Assembly: GCA_905339235.1 (NCBI GenBank)
Contig: CAJPFG010000017.1
Location: 62,001 to 126,000 of the forward strand
Origin: Phycisphaerales bacterium
Lineage (GTDB): Bacteria; Planctomycetota; Phycisphaerae; Phycisphaerales; UBA1924
Reading direction: 5' to 3'
DNA length: 64,000 nt
Position numbers and translations under genes: made by a program. Positions 26,826 through 36,265 of the stretch are shown piece after piece (positions within the stretch are counted from its first letter, which is position 1; every line of letters begins with the position of its first letter). The notes under the pieces were generated by a model that was not told where the DNA came from, did no database searches, and saw only the letters and a list, made by a program, of their open reading frames with translations.

Positions 26826-26846
26826 GCACAGGCGAGACGCCTGTGC
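26826..26846. repeat. Perfect 9-bp hairpin in intergenic DNA
   Basis: GCACAGGCG-AGA-CGCCTGTGC is a perfect stem with a three-base loop, followed by CACC. Hairpins of this kind between genes resemble dispersed palindromic repeats. It lies between two convergent genes and could also help end transcription. Confidence 0.7.
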
Positions 26847-26930
26847 CACCCACACCCCCACACCTCAAACCCGATCCCCTCCTCCGCGTTCCTCCGCTCC
26901 CCTCGTCTCCTCCGCGTTCTCCTTCCGGCT

Positions 26931-27626
26931 TCAGGCTGAGCGATCGCGCCAAGCGGCCTCGATCAGTTCCATCAGCCACGGCGCGAAGGCGGTCTTGGAC
27001 ATGACCGCGGGCGTGCGGGTTTCGCGGCCGTCCTTGGTCAGGACGATGGCCTCGACGGATTCACTGTCCATGGTCTCGAGCGGGTTGCCGACCACAAGGT
27101 CGATCTGCTTGCGGATGAGTTTGTCGCGGGCGGATTGGAGGAGTTCGGCGCGCGGTTCGAGGGCGAAGCCGACCATGAGTTGGTCGGGGCGGCGGGTTTT
27201 GGCGACCTCGGCGAGGAGGTCGGGGGTGGGCTCGAGTTCGAGGGTGAGGTTCTCGCTCTTGCGGCGGAACTTGCCGCCGAAGAACTGGGGATCAACCTTG
27301 GGGCGGTAGTCGGCGACGGCCGCGGCCATCACCAGGACGTCTGAATGTGGCACGTGCTCCCGTAAAAGCCCCTGCAAATCGGCACAGGTACGGAACCGGA
27401 CGAGGCGGATGTCGGTATCTGTGGGCGCGACGGGGGCTGGTCCCATCAGGAGTGTGACGTTCCACCCCCGGCGGGCCGCCTCGGTGGCCAGAGCCGTTCC
27501 CATCCGTCCGGACGAGCGGTTTCCGATGAAGCGGACCGCGTCGATGGGCTCGTGGGTGGGGCCGGCGGTGATGAGGATCGTGCGCCGGTGTGAGTCATGA
27601 CTGATGGAGTCGGTTTTCGCAGCCAA
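26931..27626 (-). CDS. coaB: Stand-alone phosphopantothenate-cysteine ligase (CoaB)
   Basis: The enzyme joins 4'-phosphopantothenate and cysteine in coenzyme A synthesis. The 231-residue protein has the CoaB landmarks ITAGPTHEPIDAVRFIGNRSSGRMG at its start, MAAAVADYRP, KIRRK-like KFRRKSENL, and VGFALE with VVGNPL later. Usual bacterial CoaBC has a CoaC half in front; none is present. I place the start at a TTG (27626) preceded by GAGGG, because no ATG or GTG lies between it and the first conserved motif; the frame is open up to 27836, but that part has no family features. The gene is divergent from the pilus cluster. Confidence 0.88.
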   Translation of the reverse strand: MAAKTDSISHDSHRRTILITAGPTHEPIDAVRFIGNRSSGRMGTALATEAARRGWNVTLLMGPAPVAPTDTDIRLVRFRTCADLQGLLREHVPHSDVLVMAAAVADYRPKVDPQFFGGKFRRKSENLTLELEPTPDLLAEVAKTRRPDQLMVGFALEPRAELLQSARDKLIRKQIDLVVGNPLETMDSESVEAIVLTKDGRETRTPAVMSKTAFAPWLMELIEAAWRDRSA

Positions 27627-27886
27627 TCCAGTTCGCCCTCGACGTGTCGCGCCGGCGCGGGGCGGCCGATTCGCATCGGTCGCCGAGATTTGGAAGGTCT
27701 CCCCGGTCCATCCTACGCCGATTGGGTACCATATCGATCCCCCCGCACCCCACGAGGTCGGAGGGGCGCGACCATCGGCCGCGCCCGGGGCGTTTCCCCC
27801 GAGGCGTTGGTTGTGGACGTGAATCTGTACGCACATCCGGCAGGTGCCGGTATCACACCCGCGAGTTTCGGGGCTTGAAGGGAAAC

Positions 27887-29623
27887 ATGGCTCGATCCAG
27901 AAAGCGACTAGGCGAGATACTCGTGGGCTGGGGCGCCCTGAACCAGGAGCAGGCCGACAAGGCCGCGACGATGGCCAAGGGCGCGGGCAAGCGGATGGGG
28001 GAAGTCCTTGTCGAGCAAGGATTTACGAAAGAGGACCAGGTCGCCAAGGCGCTGGCGAATCAGTTCGGGATGGAGTATGTGGATTTGTCGGTGAACGGGG
28101 TGGCCGAGAAGATCGACCTGAAACTGGTGCCCGACGACCTGGTGAAGAAGCACCTGATCCTCCCGATCGGGAAGACGGGGAACCGGCTGCAACTGCTGAT
28201 CCACGATCCGATGGACCTGGAACTGTTCGACCTGCTGCGGTTCCGGCTGAACGTGGAACTGGATCAGAAACTGACGAGCAAGAGCCAGATCAAGAAGTAC
28301 CTGGAGGCCGCGGCCGCGGGGACGGCGCGGAAGTTCGGGCAGGGCGAGAGCCTGGTCACCGAGTCGATCGACAAGTCGGTGGACAAGTCGGTGGACCGCT
28401 CGATGGACAAGTCCATCGACGTGACCGACGAGGAAGCGCCGATCGTGAAGTTGTGCAACCGCATCATCGCCGAGGCGGTGCGGACGAGGGCGAGCGATAT
28501 CCATATTGAGCCGATGGCGGACCGGGTTCGGCTGCGGTACCGGATTGACGGGGTGTGCCTGGAGCGTGACAACCTGCCCAAGCGGATGCAGAACGCGGTG
28601 CTGTCGCGTTTCAAACTGATGGCGGGGGTGAACATCGCGGAGAAGCGAGTTCCGCAGGACGGGCGCATCAAGATGCCGGTGGACGATGCGAGCATCGACT
28701 TCCGCGTGTCGTCGTGCCCGGCGTACCACGGCGAGTCGATCGTGCTGCGTATCTTGCGTCCCGACAGCGTGCGGATCGGCCTGGAAAACCTGGGGTTCGA
28801 GGCGGACAACCTGGCGGTGTTCAACCGGATTATCCGGAGGCCCAACGGCATCTTCCTGGTGACGGGGCCGACGGGTTCGGGCAAGACCACCACGCTGTAC
28901 TCGGCGCTGGACGTGCTGAACCGGCCGGACAAGAAGATCATCACGGCCGAGGACCCGGTCGAATACAACTTCGAGGGCATCAACCAGTGTCAGGTGCGTG
29001 AGCACATCGGCCTGACGTTCACGGCCATCCTGAGATCGATGCTGCGTCAGGCGCCGAACATCATCCTGGTGGGCGAAATCCGCGATAAGGAAGTGGCGGA
29101 AATCGCGATTCAGGCGGCGCTGACCGGCCACCTGGTGTTCTCGACGCTGCACACCAACGACGCGCCCAGCGCGATCACGCGGTTGATCGACATCGGTGTA
29201 AAGCCGTTCCTGGTGGCGTCCTCGATCCAGGCGGTGATGGCCCAGCGGCTGATCCGGATCTTGTGCAAGGAGTGCAAGCGGGTCGCCAAGGCGGAGGAAC
29301 TCGATCACAAGTACTTGGGCCTCACCGGGATTTCGGTGGAGGAGGGCCTGGGGAAGATCATGCGGCCGGTGGGTTGCCCGCACTGCGTGAACACCGGGTA
29401 CCGCGGCCGCAAGGCGATCTTCGAGATGATGGTGATGAACACGCAGATCCGCGAGATGGCGTTCAACCTCGCGCCGATTGCCGACATCCGCCGCGCCGCG
29501 ATCGCGAACGGGATGCGGGCGCTGGTGGGAGACGGAAAGATCAAGGTTCTGAAAGGAATCTCGACCGCGGATGAGATCGCGCGGAGCACCCAGGTTGACA
29601 TGGAGGCGGTCGCGAAGACGTAA
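27887..29623 (+). CDS. pilB: Type IV pilus/type II secretion assembly ATPase (PilB/GspE), first copy
   Basis: The 578-residue protein powers pilin or pseudopilin polymerisation at the inner membrane. It has an MshEN-type N-terminal domain (RLGEILVGWGALN, then EDQVAKALANQFGMEYVDL), a linker with a repeated Asp-Lys-Ser motif (about 160-177), an ASDIHIEP N2 start, Walker A GPTGSGKTTT (about 327), the Asp box, Walker B ILVGEIRD, the His box HLVFSTLHTNDA, and a tetra-Cys zinc site (CKECKR and CPHCVNTGYRGR). The ATG at 27887 follows GAAGGGA. It is the first gene of the cluster. PilB and GspE cannot be separated by sequence alone. Confidence 0.94.
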   Translation: MARSRKRLGEILVGWGALNQEQADKAATMAKGAGKRMGEVLVEQGFTKEDQVAKALANQFGMEYVDLSVNGVAEKIDLKLVPDDLVKKHLILPIGKTGNRLQLLIHDPMDLELFDLLRFRLNVELDQKLTSKSQIKKYLEAAAAGTARKFGQGESLVTESIDKSVDKSVDRSMDKSIDVTDEEAPIVKLCNRIIAEAVRTRASDIHIEPMADRVRLRYRIDGVCLERDNLPKRMQNAVLSRFKLMAGVNIAEKRVPQDGRIKMPVDDASIDFRVSSCPAYHGESIVLRILRPDSVRIGLENLGFEADNLAVFNRIIRRPNGIFLVTGPTGSGKTTTLYSALDVLNRPDKKIITAEDPVEYNFEGINQCQVREHIGLTFTAILRSMLRQAPNIILVGEIRDKEVAEIAIQAALTGHLVFSTLHTNDAPSAITRLIDIGVKPFLVASSIQAVMAQRLIRILCKECKRVAKAEELDHKYLGLTGISVEEGLGKIMRPVGCPHCVNTGYRGRKAIFEMMVMNTQIREMAFNLAPIADIRRAAIANGMRALVGDGKIKVLKGISTADEIARSTQVDMEAVAKT

Positions 29624-29689
29624 AGGATCCATTCACCCACTTCATTCGCAAGTTGGATATTCGCAGAGACTTACTTGGAGTTTTCGACT

Positions 29690-30817
29690 ATGTCCTCAAT
29701 GCAGATCGACCGCCTTCTCGATACCGTCGTCAAGTGGGGGGCGTCGGACCTTCACCTGACGGTCGGCCGGCCGCCCACCATCCGCTTGCACGGCAACCTC
29801 CGGTCGCTACAGACCAAGGTGCTGGACTCCGACGACATGGTCTCGCTCATGAAGGCCATCACGCCGGAGCGGAACCAGCAGGAACTCCAGGAGGAAGGCG
29901 GCACAGACTTCGGATTCGCCTACGGCGAAGCGGCCCGGTTCCGTGTCTCGGTCTTTCGACAGCGCGGCGATCTGGCGATCTGCTGCCGACAGATTCCCAG
30001 CAAACTGCTGACCTTTGAGCAGATCGGCCTTCCCGAGGTCTGCAAGGAACTGATCCGGCGTCCCAGGGGCCTGTTCCTGGTGACCGGGCCTACGGGGTCG
30101 GGCAAGACCACGACCCTGGCGACGATGATCGACTACATCAACACCGGCTGGGACCGGCACATCGTCACGATGGAAGACCCGATCGAGTACTACCACAATC
30201 ACAAGAAGTCGATTGTGAACCAGCGCGAGGTGGGGAATGACGTGCCGTCGTTCGCCGAGGCGCTCCGCCGGTGCTTGCGCCAGGACCCGGACGTAGTGCT
30301 GGTGGGCGAAATGCGAGACCTGGAGACGATCGAATCGGCGGTGCGGGCGGCCGAGACCGGCCACTTGGTGTTCGCCACGCTGCATACCACCGGTGCTGCC
30401 AAGACCATCGACCGTGTGGTGGACGCCTTCCCAGTTACCCAACAAAACCAGATCAGAGTTCAGTTGTCCACGGCGCTGCTGTGCGTTCTGAGCCAGGCGT
30501 TGCTGACGCGGGTGGATGTTCAGGGGATGGTCGCGGCGTACGAGTTCCTCGTGATTACCCCGGCGATCGCGAACCTGATCCGCGAAGCGAAGACGTTCCG
30601 AATCGACTCGGCGATCCAGACGGGGAAGAAGTTCGGTATGCAGTTGCTGGACGACCACCTGTGGTCGCTGTACACGCGGGGGATGATCGCCGCGGAGGAA
30701 ATGATTGACGTGAGCAAAAACCCGGTTGAACTAACGTCACGCATTCACCGGATGGGCCGGACGGTCGGTCGAATGGAGTGGGATGAGGAGTCAGAAGAGC
30801 CGAAGGCGAACGCCTGA
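29690..30817 (+). CDS. pilT: Pilus retraction ATPase PilT
   Basis: The 375-residue protein disassembles pili and so drives twitching or uptake. The N-terminal PAS-like part has GASDLHLTVGRPP. Walker A is GPTGSGKTTTLATMI, Walker B VLVGEMRDLETIE, the His box HLVFATLHTTGAAKT. The retraction signature AIRNLIRE appears here as AIANLIREAKT. No zinc Cys motif is present, which separates it from PilB. The ATG at 29690 has GGAG nine bases upstream; a TTG at 29675 is a weaker alternative. It lies between the two PilB genes. Confidence 0.94.
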   Translation: MSSMQIDRLLDTVVKWGASDLHLTVGRPPTIRLHGNLRSLQTKVLDSDDMVSLMKAITPERNQQELQEEGGTDFGFAYGEAARFRVSVFRQRGDLAICCRQIPSKLLTFEQIGLPEVCKELIRRPRGLFLVTGPTGSGKTTTLATMIDYINTGWDRHIVTMEDPIEYYHNHKKSIVNQREVGNDVPSFAEALRRCLRQDPDVVLVGEMRDLETIESAVRAAETGHLVFATLHTTGAAKTIDRVVDAFPVTQQNQIRVQLSTALLCVLSQALLTRVDVQGMVAAYEFLVITPAIANLIREAKTFRIDSAIQTGKKFGMQLLDDHLWSLYTRGMIAAEEMIDVSKNPVELTSRIHRMGRTVGRMEWDEESEEPKANA

Positions 30818-31038
30818 TTGCGTAAAAATACGTTTGATACATTAGCGGATTGACCGAAAATCGATTGGACGGTGTCAACCGACCCGATATCCTGCTCGAA
30901 TGGACGTGGAGGTCTGCGGAGCACGCGGACCCGAGATTGCCTGGGGTGCCTGCGGCAAGCCCGCAGAGCCAAAGCAGGCGCGTCCGAACGAAGGGTAGAA
31001 GTGGGTCGAGAGGCACCGTCCGGAGGGTTATTGGACCT

Positions 31039-32775
31039 ATGGATTTCGACCCCGCGGAACTGAAAGGTCGCAAACTTGGCCGCGTGCTCACCAAGATGGG
31101 CAAGGTGACCCGCGAGCAGGTGCATGAGGCGCTCTCGATCCAGAAGACCAGGAAGCAGCCGATCGGGCAGTTGCTGATCGAACTGGGCTACTGCAGTCAA
31201 AAGGACATCGCCGAGGCCGTGGCGGGCCAGGCGGGCATGGCGTACGTAGACCTTACGGGCTGGGCGATGCCGGACAACCTCAAGGACGTGTTGCCGGGGG
31301 ACACGATCCGGATGTACGAGGTGGTGCCGGTTGAGTACAACAGCACGAGCAAGCGTCTGCGGATCGCGATGAAGTCGCCGGACAACTTCCGCGCGGTGGA
31401 CGACCTGCGGATGCTGATGGGGTTCAACGTCGAGGCGGCGGTGGGGGATTCGGGCCTCATCGATACGCTGATCAAAAAGCACTTCTCGAAGATCGAGTCG
31501 GTGACGGACGTGGTATCCACGCTCGCGGCCGACAAGAAGTTCGAGGGGCTGTCGTGGAAGAACGACCAGTCGATCGACCTGGATGCGCTGACGCAGGCCG
31601 CGAACGACAACCAGGTGATCAAACTGCTGAACCTGGTGCTGATGCAGGCGATCAAGGACCGGGCGAGCGACATTCATTTTGAGCCGTTCGAGAACGAGTT
31701 CAAGATGCGGTACCGCATCGACGGCGTGCTGTACGAGATGGTTCCCCCGCCCAAGCAGTTGGGGCCGGCGATTACCAGCCGCATCAAGGTCATGGCGAAC
31801 CTGGACATCGCCGAGCGGCGCCTGCCGCAGGACGGGCGCATCGAACTGACGGTGGGCGGGAAGCCGGTGGACCTGCGTATCGCGGTGCTGCCGACGATCC
31901 ACGGCGAGTCGTGCGTGATGCGCGTGCTGGACCGCAGCAACGTGGAACTGGCGCTGGAGCGCATCGGCCTGCGTCCCAACGACTACGACAAGTTCCTCAA
32001 GTTGATCCAGCGTCCCAACGGCATCGTGGTGGTGACGGGGCCGACGGGCTCGGGCAAGACGACCACGCTGTACGCGGCCCTGGCGAAACTCAACGACATC
32101 GAGACCAAGATCCTGACGGTCGAGGATCCTGTTGAGTACGACATCGACGGGCTGTGCCAGTGCCAGGTGAACGAGGACGCGGGTCTGACCTTTGCCAAGG
32201 CGCTGCGATCGTTCCTGCGTCAGGACCCGGACATCATCCTGGTGGGCGAGATCCGCGACCTGGAAACGGCGCAGATCGCGGTGCAGGCGTCGCTGACGGG
32301 CCACCTGGTGCTCAGCACGCTGCACACCAACGACGCGCCGAGCAGCATCATCCGTCTGGTGGACCTGGGGATGGAGCCGTTCCTGCTGACGGCGACGATC
32401 GAGGGGATCGTGGCGCAGCGGCTGGTGCGGCTGATCTGCAAGCACTGCAAGGAGCAGTACACGCCCAAGGAAGAGGAACTGATGGAACTGAACCTCACGC
32501 CGGAGATGGTGGTGGGGAAGAAGTTCAGCCGCGGCAAGGGGTGCGACAACTGCAGCGGCTCGGGGTATCGCGGGCGGATGGCGTTGTTCGAGATCATGAT
32601 GATGGACGACGAGATGCGCGAACTGGTGATGAAGAACGCGAACACGACGCAGTTGCGGGCCCACGCGAGGAAGCGCGGGATGCAGTCGCTGCGGGAGTGC
32701 GGGCTGCTGTCGATCTACGAAGGGATGACCACGATCGACGAGGTCGTGCGCGAGACGCTGTCGGAAGAGGATTGA
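31039..32775 (+). CDS. pilB: Type IV pilus/type II secretion assembly ATPase (PilB/GspE), second copy
   Basis: This is a second assembly ATPase, also 578 residues. It has an MshEN-type start (GRKLGRVLTKMGKVTREQV), a second such region (DLTGWAMP), ASDIHFEPFENEFKMRYRIDG, Walker A GPTGSGKTTTLYA (about 334), ILVGEIRDLETAQ, HLVLSTLHTNDAPSS and a tetra-Cys site (CKHCKEQ, CDNCSGSGYRGR). It directly precedes pilC, so it is the likelier partner of that platform protein. A CGGAGGG lies 11 bases before the ATG. The 220-base gap upstream includes an AT-rich patch (30820-30870) where a promoter could sit. Confidence 0.94.
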   Translation: MDFDPAELKGRKLGRVLTKMGKVTREQVHEALSIQKTRKQPIGQLLIELGYCSQKDIAEAVAGQAGMAYVDLTGWAMPDNLKDVLPGDTIRMYEVVPVEYNSTSKRLRIAMKSPDNFRAVDDLRMLMGFNVEAAVGDSGLIDTLIKKHFSKIESVTDVVSTLAADKKFEGLSWKNDQSIDLDALTQAANDNQVIKLLNLVLMQAIKDRASDIHFEPFENEFKMRYRIDGVLYEMVPPPKQLGPAITSRIKVMANLDIAERRLPQDGRIELTVGGKPVDLRIAVLPTIHGESCVMRVLDRSNVELALERIGLRPNDYDKFLKLIQRPNGIVVVTGPTGSGKTTTLYAALAKLNDIETKILTVEDPVEYDIDGLCQCQVNEDAGLTFAKALRSFLRQDPDIILVGEIRDLETAQIAVQASLTGHLVLSTLHTNDAPSSIIRLVDLGMEPFLLTATIEGIVAQRLVRLICKHCKEQYTPKEEELMELNLTPEMVVGKKFSRGKGCDNCSGSGYRGRMALFEIMMMDDEMRELVMKNANTTQLRAHARKRGMQSLRECGLLSIYEGMTTIDEVVRETLSEED

Positions 32776-32833
32776 GTTGAACGCCGGGGCGTCGGGAGGC
32801 GCGCCGGCGACGAAGCACGCGAGGGCTGTTTTC

Positions 32834-34114
32834 ATGGCGACGTTCATGTACGAAGCGTTGAACTCCGCGGGCAAGCCCCAGAAGGGCACCGTCGAGGCCG
32901 GCACGACCGAGGAAGCCATCCAGCGGATCAAGGCGCAGGGGTACTACCCGACGTCGGTGCGCGAGCAGGCGGTGAAGAAGGGCCAGGGGATGGCCGCGGG
33001 GGAGGGGGCGAAACTCAAGAAGAAGCGAGGGATGGGTTTCGGCGGGGTGAGCGCCAAGATCCTGACGACCTTTACGCGTCAGTTGTCCACGCTGCAGGAC
33101 GCCGGGCTGCCGCTGCTGCGGTCGCTGCAGATCCTGGAGAGCCAGCAGCGTCCGGGCAAACTCAAGAACATCCTGATCGGGGTGTGCGAGGAGGTCGAGG
33201 GCGGGTCGAGCCTGTCGGAAGCGATGAGCAAGTTCCCCAAGGCGTTCAACCACCTGTACGTGAAGATGGTGAACGCGGGCGAGATCGGCGGCGTGCTGGA
33301 CATCATCCTGCAGCGCCTGGCCGAGTTCATGGAGAAGAGCCAGCGGCTGAAGAGGAAGATCCGCGGCGCGATGGTGTACCCGGTGGTGGTGATCGTGATC
33401 GCGGGCCTGATCCTCTCGGGCATCATGTGGTTCATCATCCCGAAGTTCGAGGAAATCTTCAAGGACTTCGGCGTGGCGCTGCCCGCCCTGACGCGGGGCC
33501 TGATCTTCACGAGCCGGTGGTTCGCGGGCAGCAATCCCGGGCAGCAGATCCCGGGCATCCTGCTGTCGCTGCCGGCGCCGGTGGTGCTGTTCATCCTGTG
33601 GAAACTGGTGCGAAAGGCCGGCCCGGGGCGGGCCATCACCGACACGATAATCCTGTTTTCGCCGATTTTCGGCAAACTGGTGCGCAAGACGGTGATCGCG
33701 CGGTTCACGCGGACGCTGGGCACTCTCATCTCCGCGGGCGTGCCGATCCTCGAGGCGATCAAGATCACCAAGGAGACCAGCGGCAACTACGTCTTCGAGA
33801 AGGCGCTGCAGAAGGTGTACGACAGCATCCGCGAGGGCGAGGGCTTCGCCGCGCCGCTGCGCGAGAGCAAGACCTGCGACGCGATCGTGGTGAACATGAT
33901 CGACGTGGGCGAGGAGACGGGCGAACTCGACGCGATGCTCCTGAAGATCGCGGACAACTACGACGAAGAGGTGGACGTGGCGGTGGCCTCGCTGGTGAGC
34001 CTGCTCGAGCCGCTGATGGTGGTGGTGCTGGGCGTCATCGTCGGCGTCATCGTCGTGGCCATGTTCCTCCCGCTGGTGGCGATGATCAACAGCCTGCAGG
34101 GCGGGGGCATCTGA
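32834..34114 (+). CDS. pilC: Inner-membrane platform protein (PilC/GspF)
   Basis: The 426-residue protein has two T2SSF domains and three membrane segments. MATFMYEALNSAGKPQKG and EEAIQRIKAQGYYPTSV form the typical start. Each domain has the TFTRQLSTLQDAGLPLL-type helix (first at about 78, second as RFTRTLGTLISAGVPILEAI). Membrane segments are VVVIVIAGLILSGIMWFI, a middle one near VVLFILWKL and a C-terminal VVVLGVIVGVIVVAMFLPL. It anchors the assembly ATPase at the inner membrane. The ATG at 32834 is chosen because it begins the family-conserved part. It is followed 16 bp later by the first pseudopilin. Confidence 0.95.
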   Translation: MATFMYEALNSAGKPQKGTVEAGTTEEAIQRIKAQGYYPTSVREQAVKKGQGMAAGEGAKLKKKRGMGFGGVSAKILTTFTRQLSTLQDAGLPLLRSLQILESQQRPGKLKNILIGVCEEVEGGSSLSEAMSKFPKAFNHLYVKMVNAGEIGGVLDIILQRLAEFMEKSQRLKRKIRGAMVYPVVVIVIAGLILSGIMWFIIPKFEEIFKDFGVALPALTRGLIFTSRWFAGSNPGQQIPGILLSLPAPVVLFILWKLVRKAGPGRAITDTIILFSPIFGKLVRKTVIARFTRTLGTLISAGVPILEAIKITKETSGNYVFEKALQKVYDSIREGEGFAAPLRESKTCDAIVVNMIDVGEETGELDAMLLKIADNYDEEVDVAVASLVSLLEPLMVVVLGVIVGVIVVAMFLPLVAMINSLQGGGI

Positions 34115-34130
34115 CGCGAAGGAAGCACGG

Positions 34131-35198
34131 ATGAAGAGCGCAACCTCCAACTCGAACTCGTCCCGGGGCTTCACGCTGCTGGAGATGCTGGTCTCGGTGC
34201 TGCTCATCGGCATCGTGATGGCGCTGGTGATCTCCGGGACGCTGGCGGTGACCCGCGCGGCCAAGGGGGCCGCGGAACGGGCGGCGATCAACAACATCAA
34301 GGCGGGCCTGACGCAGTTCCAGCAGGAGTTCGGCTTCCCGCCGCCGCTGGTGAAGGAGATGGCGGGGACGAGCGAGCCGCCGGTGGGCGCGATCCCGCCC
34401 GCCGCGGGCAACTGGACTCCGCCCACGCCGCCGATCATCGTGGGATCGGGCTCCAACCCGAGCAGGATCGCGGTGTACGTGCCCGCGGACGCCGCGGATT
34501 TGCGGACCCCCACGCTCGCCCCGACTCCGACCAACCCGCTCCGCGACAACCGGTACAGTGAACTGTCGCTGGCGTACTACCTCGCGGGCGCGCTGGACGT
34601 GAAACTGAACAACGGGGCGAACGCGCCGATGATCGACGGGATCGCGGGGCCGGGGATGTTCCGGCCGAATCGCGACGGCACGTTCGACGTTCCGGCGGAC
34701 ATCGCCGCGGGCCGGACGAACACGATCCAGAGCATGAACCGGGCGGGGACCAAGTACGGATCGATGATCAACCTCGGCAAGGCGCCCAAACTGTTCACCG
34801 AGCCCGCGCCCACGACTCCGGGCATCGTGCGGGTGCTGGATTCCAAGGGCGTGCCGATCCGCTACTACCGGTGGCTGCAGGGCCGGCCGTATCCGGGAGA
34901 GGGATTCCAGGTCAAAGCGATCACCGACATGAACGTTCCGCCGATCATCGCGCGGGACACCGCCGACGCCAACTTCCGGTACTTCAAGGCGACCCCCGCA
35001 CGGGACCTGGAGCAGAACTCCGCGGCCCGCGGTGCGACGTGGGCGATCGTGAGCGCCGGGCCCAACGGGGCCTTCGGCGACGAGCCGGTCGTGCTGCTCG
35101 CGGCTCGATTCGGAAAGAGCACCTTTGCGGGGCTCGACGAAGAAATGCGTTTCCGCGTGCTCGCCGAGGAAGACAACATCGTGGAGGTGGGCCAGTGA
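34131..35198 (+). CDS. Pseudopilin/prepilin-like protein with Gly-Phe cleavage site
   Basis: The 355-residue protein has a short leader ending SSRG, then FTLLEMLVSVLLIGIV, the N-methylated helix of type IV pilins with the conserved Glu at +5. The globular part is much longer than a usual GspG (about 140). It contains QFQQEFGFPPPL early, as GspG-like proteins do, and a VSAGPNGAFGDEP segment near the end that resembles the calcium-binding end of GspG. It may be the major pseudopilin or a large relative. It overlaps the next gene by four bases. Confidence 0.88.
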   Translation: MKSATSNSNSSRGFTLLEMLVSVLLIGIVMALVISGTLAVTRAAKGAAERAAINNIKAGLTQFQQEFGFPPPLVKEMAGTSEPPVGAIPPAAGNWTPPTPPIIVGSGSNPSRIAVYVPADAADLRTPTLAPTPTNPLRDNRYSELSLAYYLAGALDVKLNNGANAPMIDGIAGPGMFRPNRDGTFDVPADIAAGRTNTIQSMNRAGTKYGSMINLGKAPKLFTEPAPTTPGIVRVLDSKGVPIRYYRWLQGRPYPGEGFQVKAITDMNVPPIIARDTADANFRYFKATPARDLEQNSAARGATWAIVSAGPNGAFGDEPVVLLAARFGKSTFAGLDEEMRFRVLAEEDNIVEVGQ

Positions 35199-36265
35199 AG
35201 AACGGCACCCGCTCAACCTCTCCTCGGGCGTTTTCGCTTACCGAGATCCTGGTGGTGATCAGCATCCTGGTGATCCTGATCGCGCTGTCGATCCCGGCGT
35301 TCAAGAACCTCCTGAATAACAGCGAACGCACGCTCGCGGAAAACCAGTTGCGCGTGGGGCTTTCGGCGGGGCGGGACGCGGCCATCCGCAACGAGACCGG
35401 CGATGCGGCGGCGGTGTTCTTCTTCCGCGAAGGCCGCATGGTGATCGTGCCGTGCGTGGTGGTGGGGCAGATCCAGGATCTGGATTCGGCGAACCGCGCT
35501 GTGCTCCGCGACGTGCTGGCGCCGTTGGGCACCGTCGAGCCGGTGCGGCTGCCCGCCGGCTGGTCGATCCGTGCGTTTGCGCCGGCGGGGTCGCTTGACG
35601 ACGAAGATTTGAGCGGCTGGTACGAGAACCTTGCCGGGCAGCAGTTCGGAACGTGGGTTTTCCCCGAGACGCACTTCGTCAGTTTTGACACGTCAAACGT
35701 CCAGACTCGGGGGACCTGGCGGCACACGTTCATGGTCCGCTTCGAGGGCGGCACGGGCCTGCTCGACACGGCGGAGCGCGGCACGGCGCTGGTGCTGGAC
35801 CCGGCGCCCGACTCGTCGTTCCGGGGGACGGCGCCGTTCAACGAGCGGCCGCGGGTGGACGAGGCGGATGACCTGGTGGTGTGGGCGAGGCGGTTGATCG
35901 CGCGAACCGACCTGTCGGCGACCGAGAAGCGGCAACTTCTGGGAGACATGTCGATCGACACGGTGCTGGCGCGTCCCCTGACGGAAGTGGCGATGTACGA
36001 AGAAGCGAAGATGCTGGGCGCCATCGGCGCACGGCCGAATCGGGAGACGGGCACGCTGTACGCCCCGCCGACAGCGAACACCGCTCCGCGGTTCGACCCG
36101 GCCTCGCTCCCGCAGGGTGTGTCGCAGGACTACGAGGCGCAGGACCGGATTGATCAATGGATGATCGGCGACTATCGGGTCGGAAACGCCGGGGCGGTGG
36201 AGTCCGACGCCCGGATTTTCGTGCTGCAGCGGTACCTGGGGCAGATGCAGGAGATCGTGCCATGA
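35195..36265 (+). CDS. Pseudopilin-like protein (GspH-like), Ala-Phe site
   Basis: The 356-residue protein starts at GTG in a GTGA overlap with the previous stop. The leader ends SPRA and the helix begins FSLTEILVVISILVIL, with Glu at +5 but Ala instead of Gly before the cut. The rest is a soluble domain with AVFFFREGRMVIVP, LPAGWSIRAFAP and GLLDTAERGTALVLDP, in part like the GspH/FimT fold. It overlaps the next gene by four bases. Confidence 0.85.
   Translation: MKNGTRSTSPRAFSLTEILVVISILVILIALSIPAFKNLLNNSERTLAENQLRVGLSAGRDAAIRNETGDAAAVFFFREGRMVIVPCVVVGQIQDLDSANRAVLRDVLAPLGTVEPVRLPAGWSIRAFAPAGSLDDEDLSGWYENLAGQQFGTWVFPETHFVSFDTSNVQTRGTWRHTFMVRFEGGTGLLDTAERGTALVLDPAPDSSFRGTAPFNERPRVDEADDLVVWARRLIARTDLSATEKRQLLGDMSIDTVLARPLTEVAMYEEAKMLGAIGARPNRETGTLYAPPTANTAPRFDPASLPQGVSQDYEAQDRIDQWMIGDYRVGNAGAVESDARIFVLQRYLGQMQEIVP

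Noticed and set aside
27627..27836. CoaB extension up to the GTG or ATG near 27836
   Set aside because: The added 70 codons lack CoaC or other domain features, and a TTG with a good ribosome site lies nearer the conserved start.
30745..32931. A 728-codon minus-strand open frame opposite the second PilB
   Set aside because: The plus strand has complete ATPase motifs; the antisense product is low-complexity.
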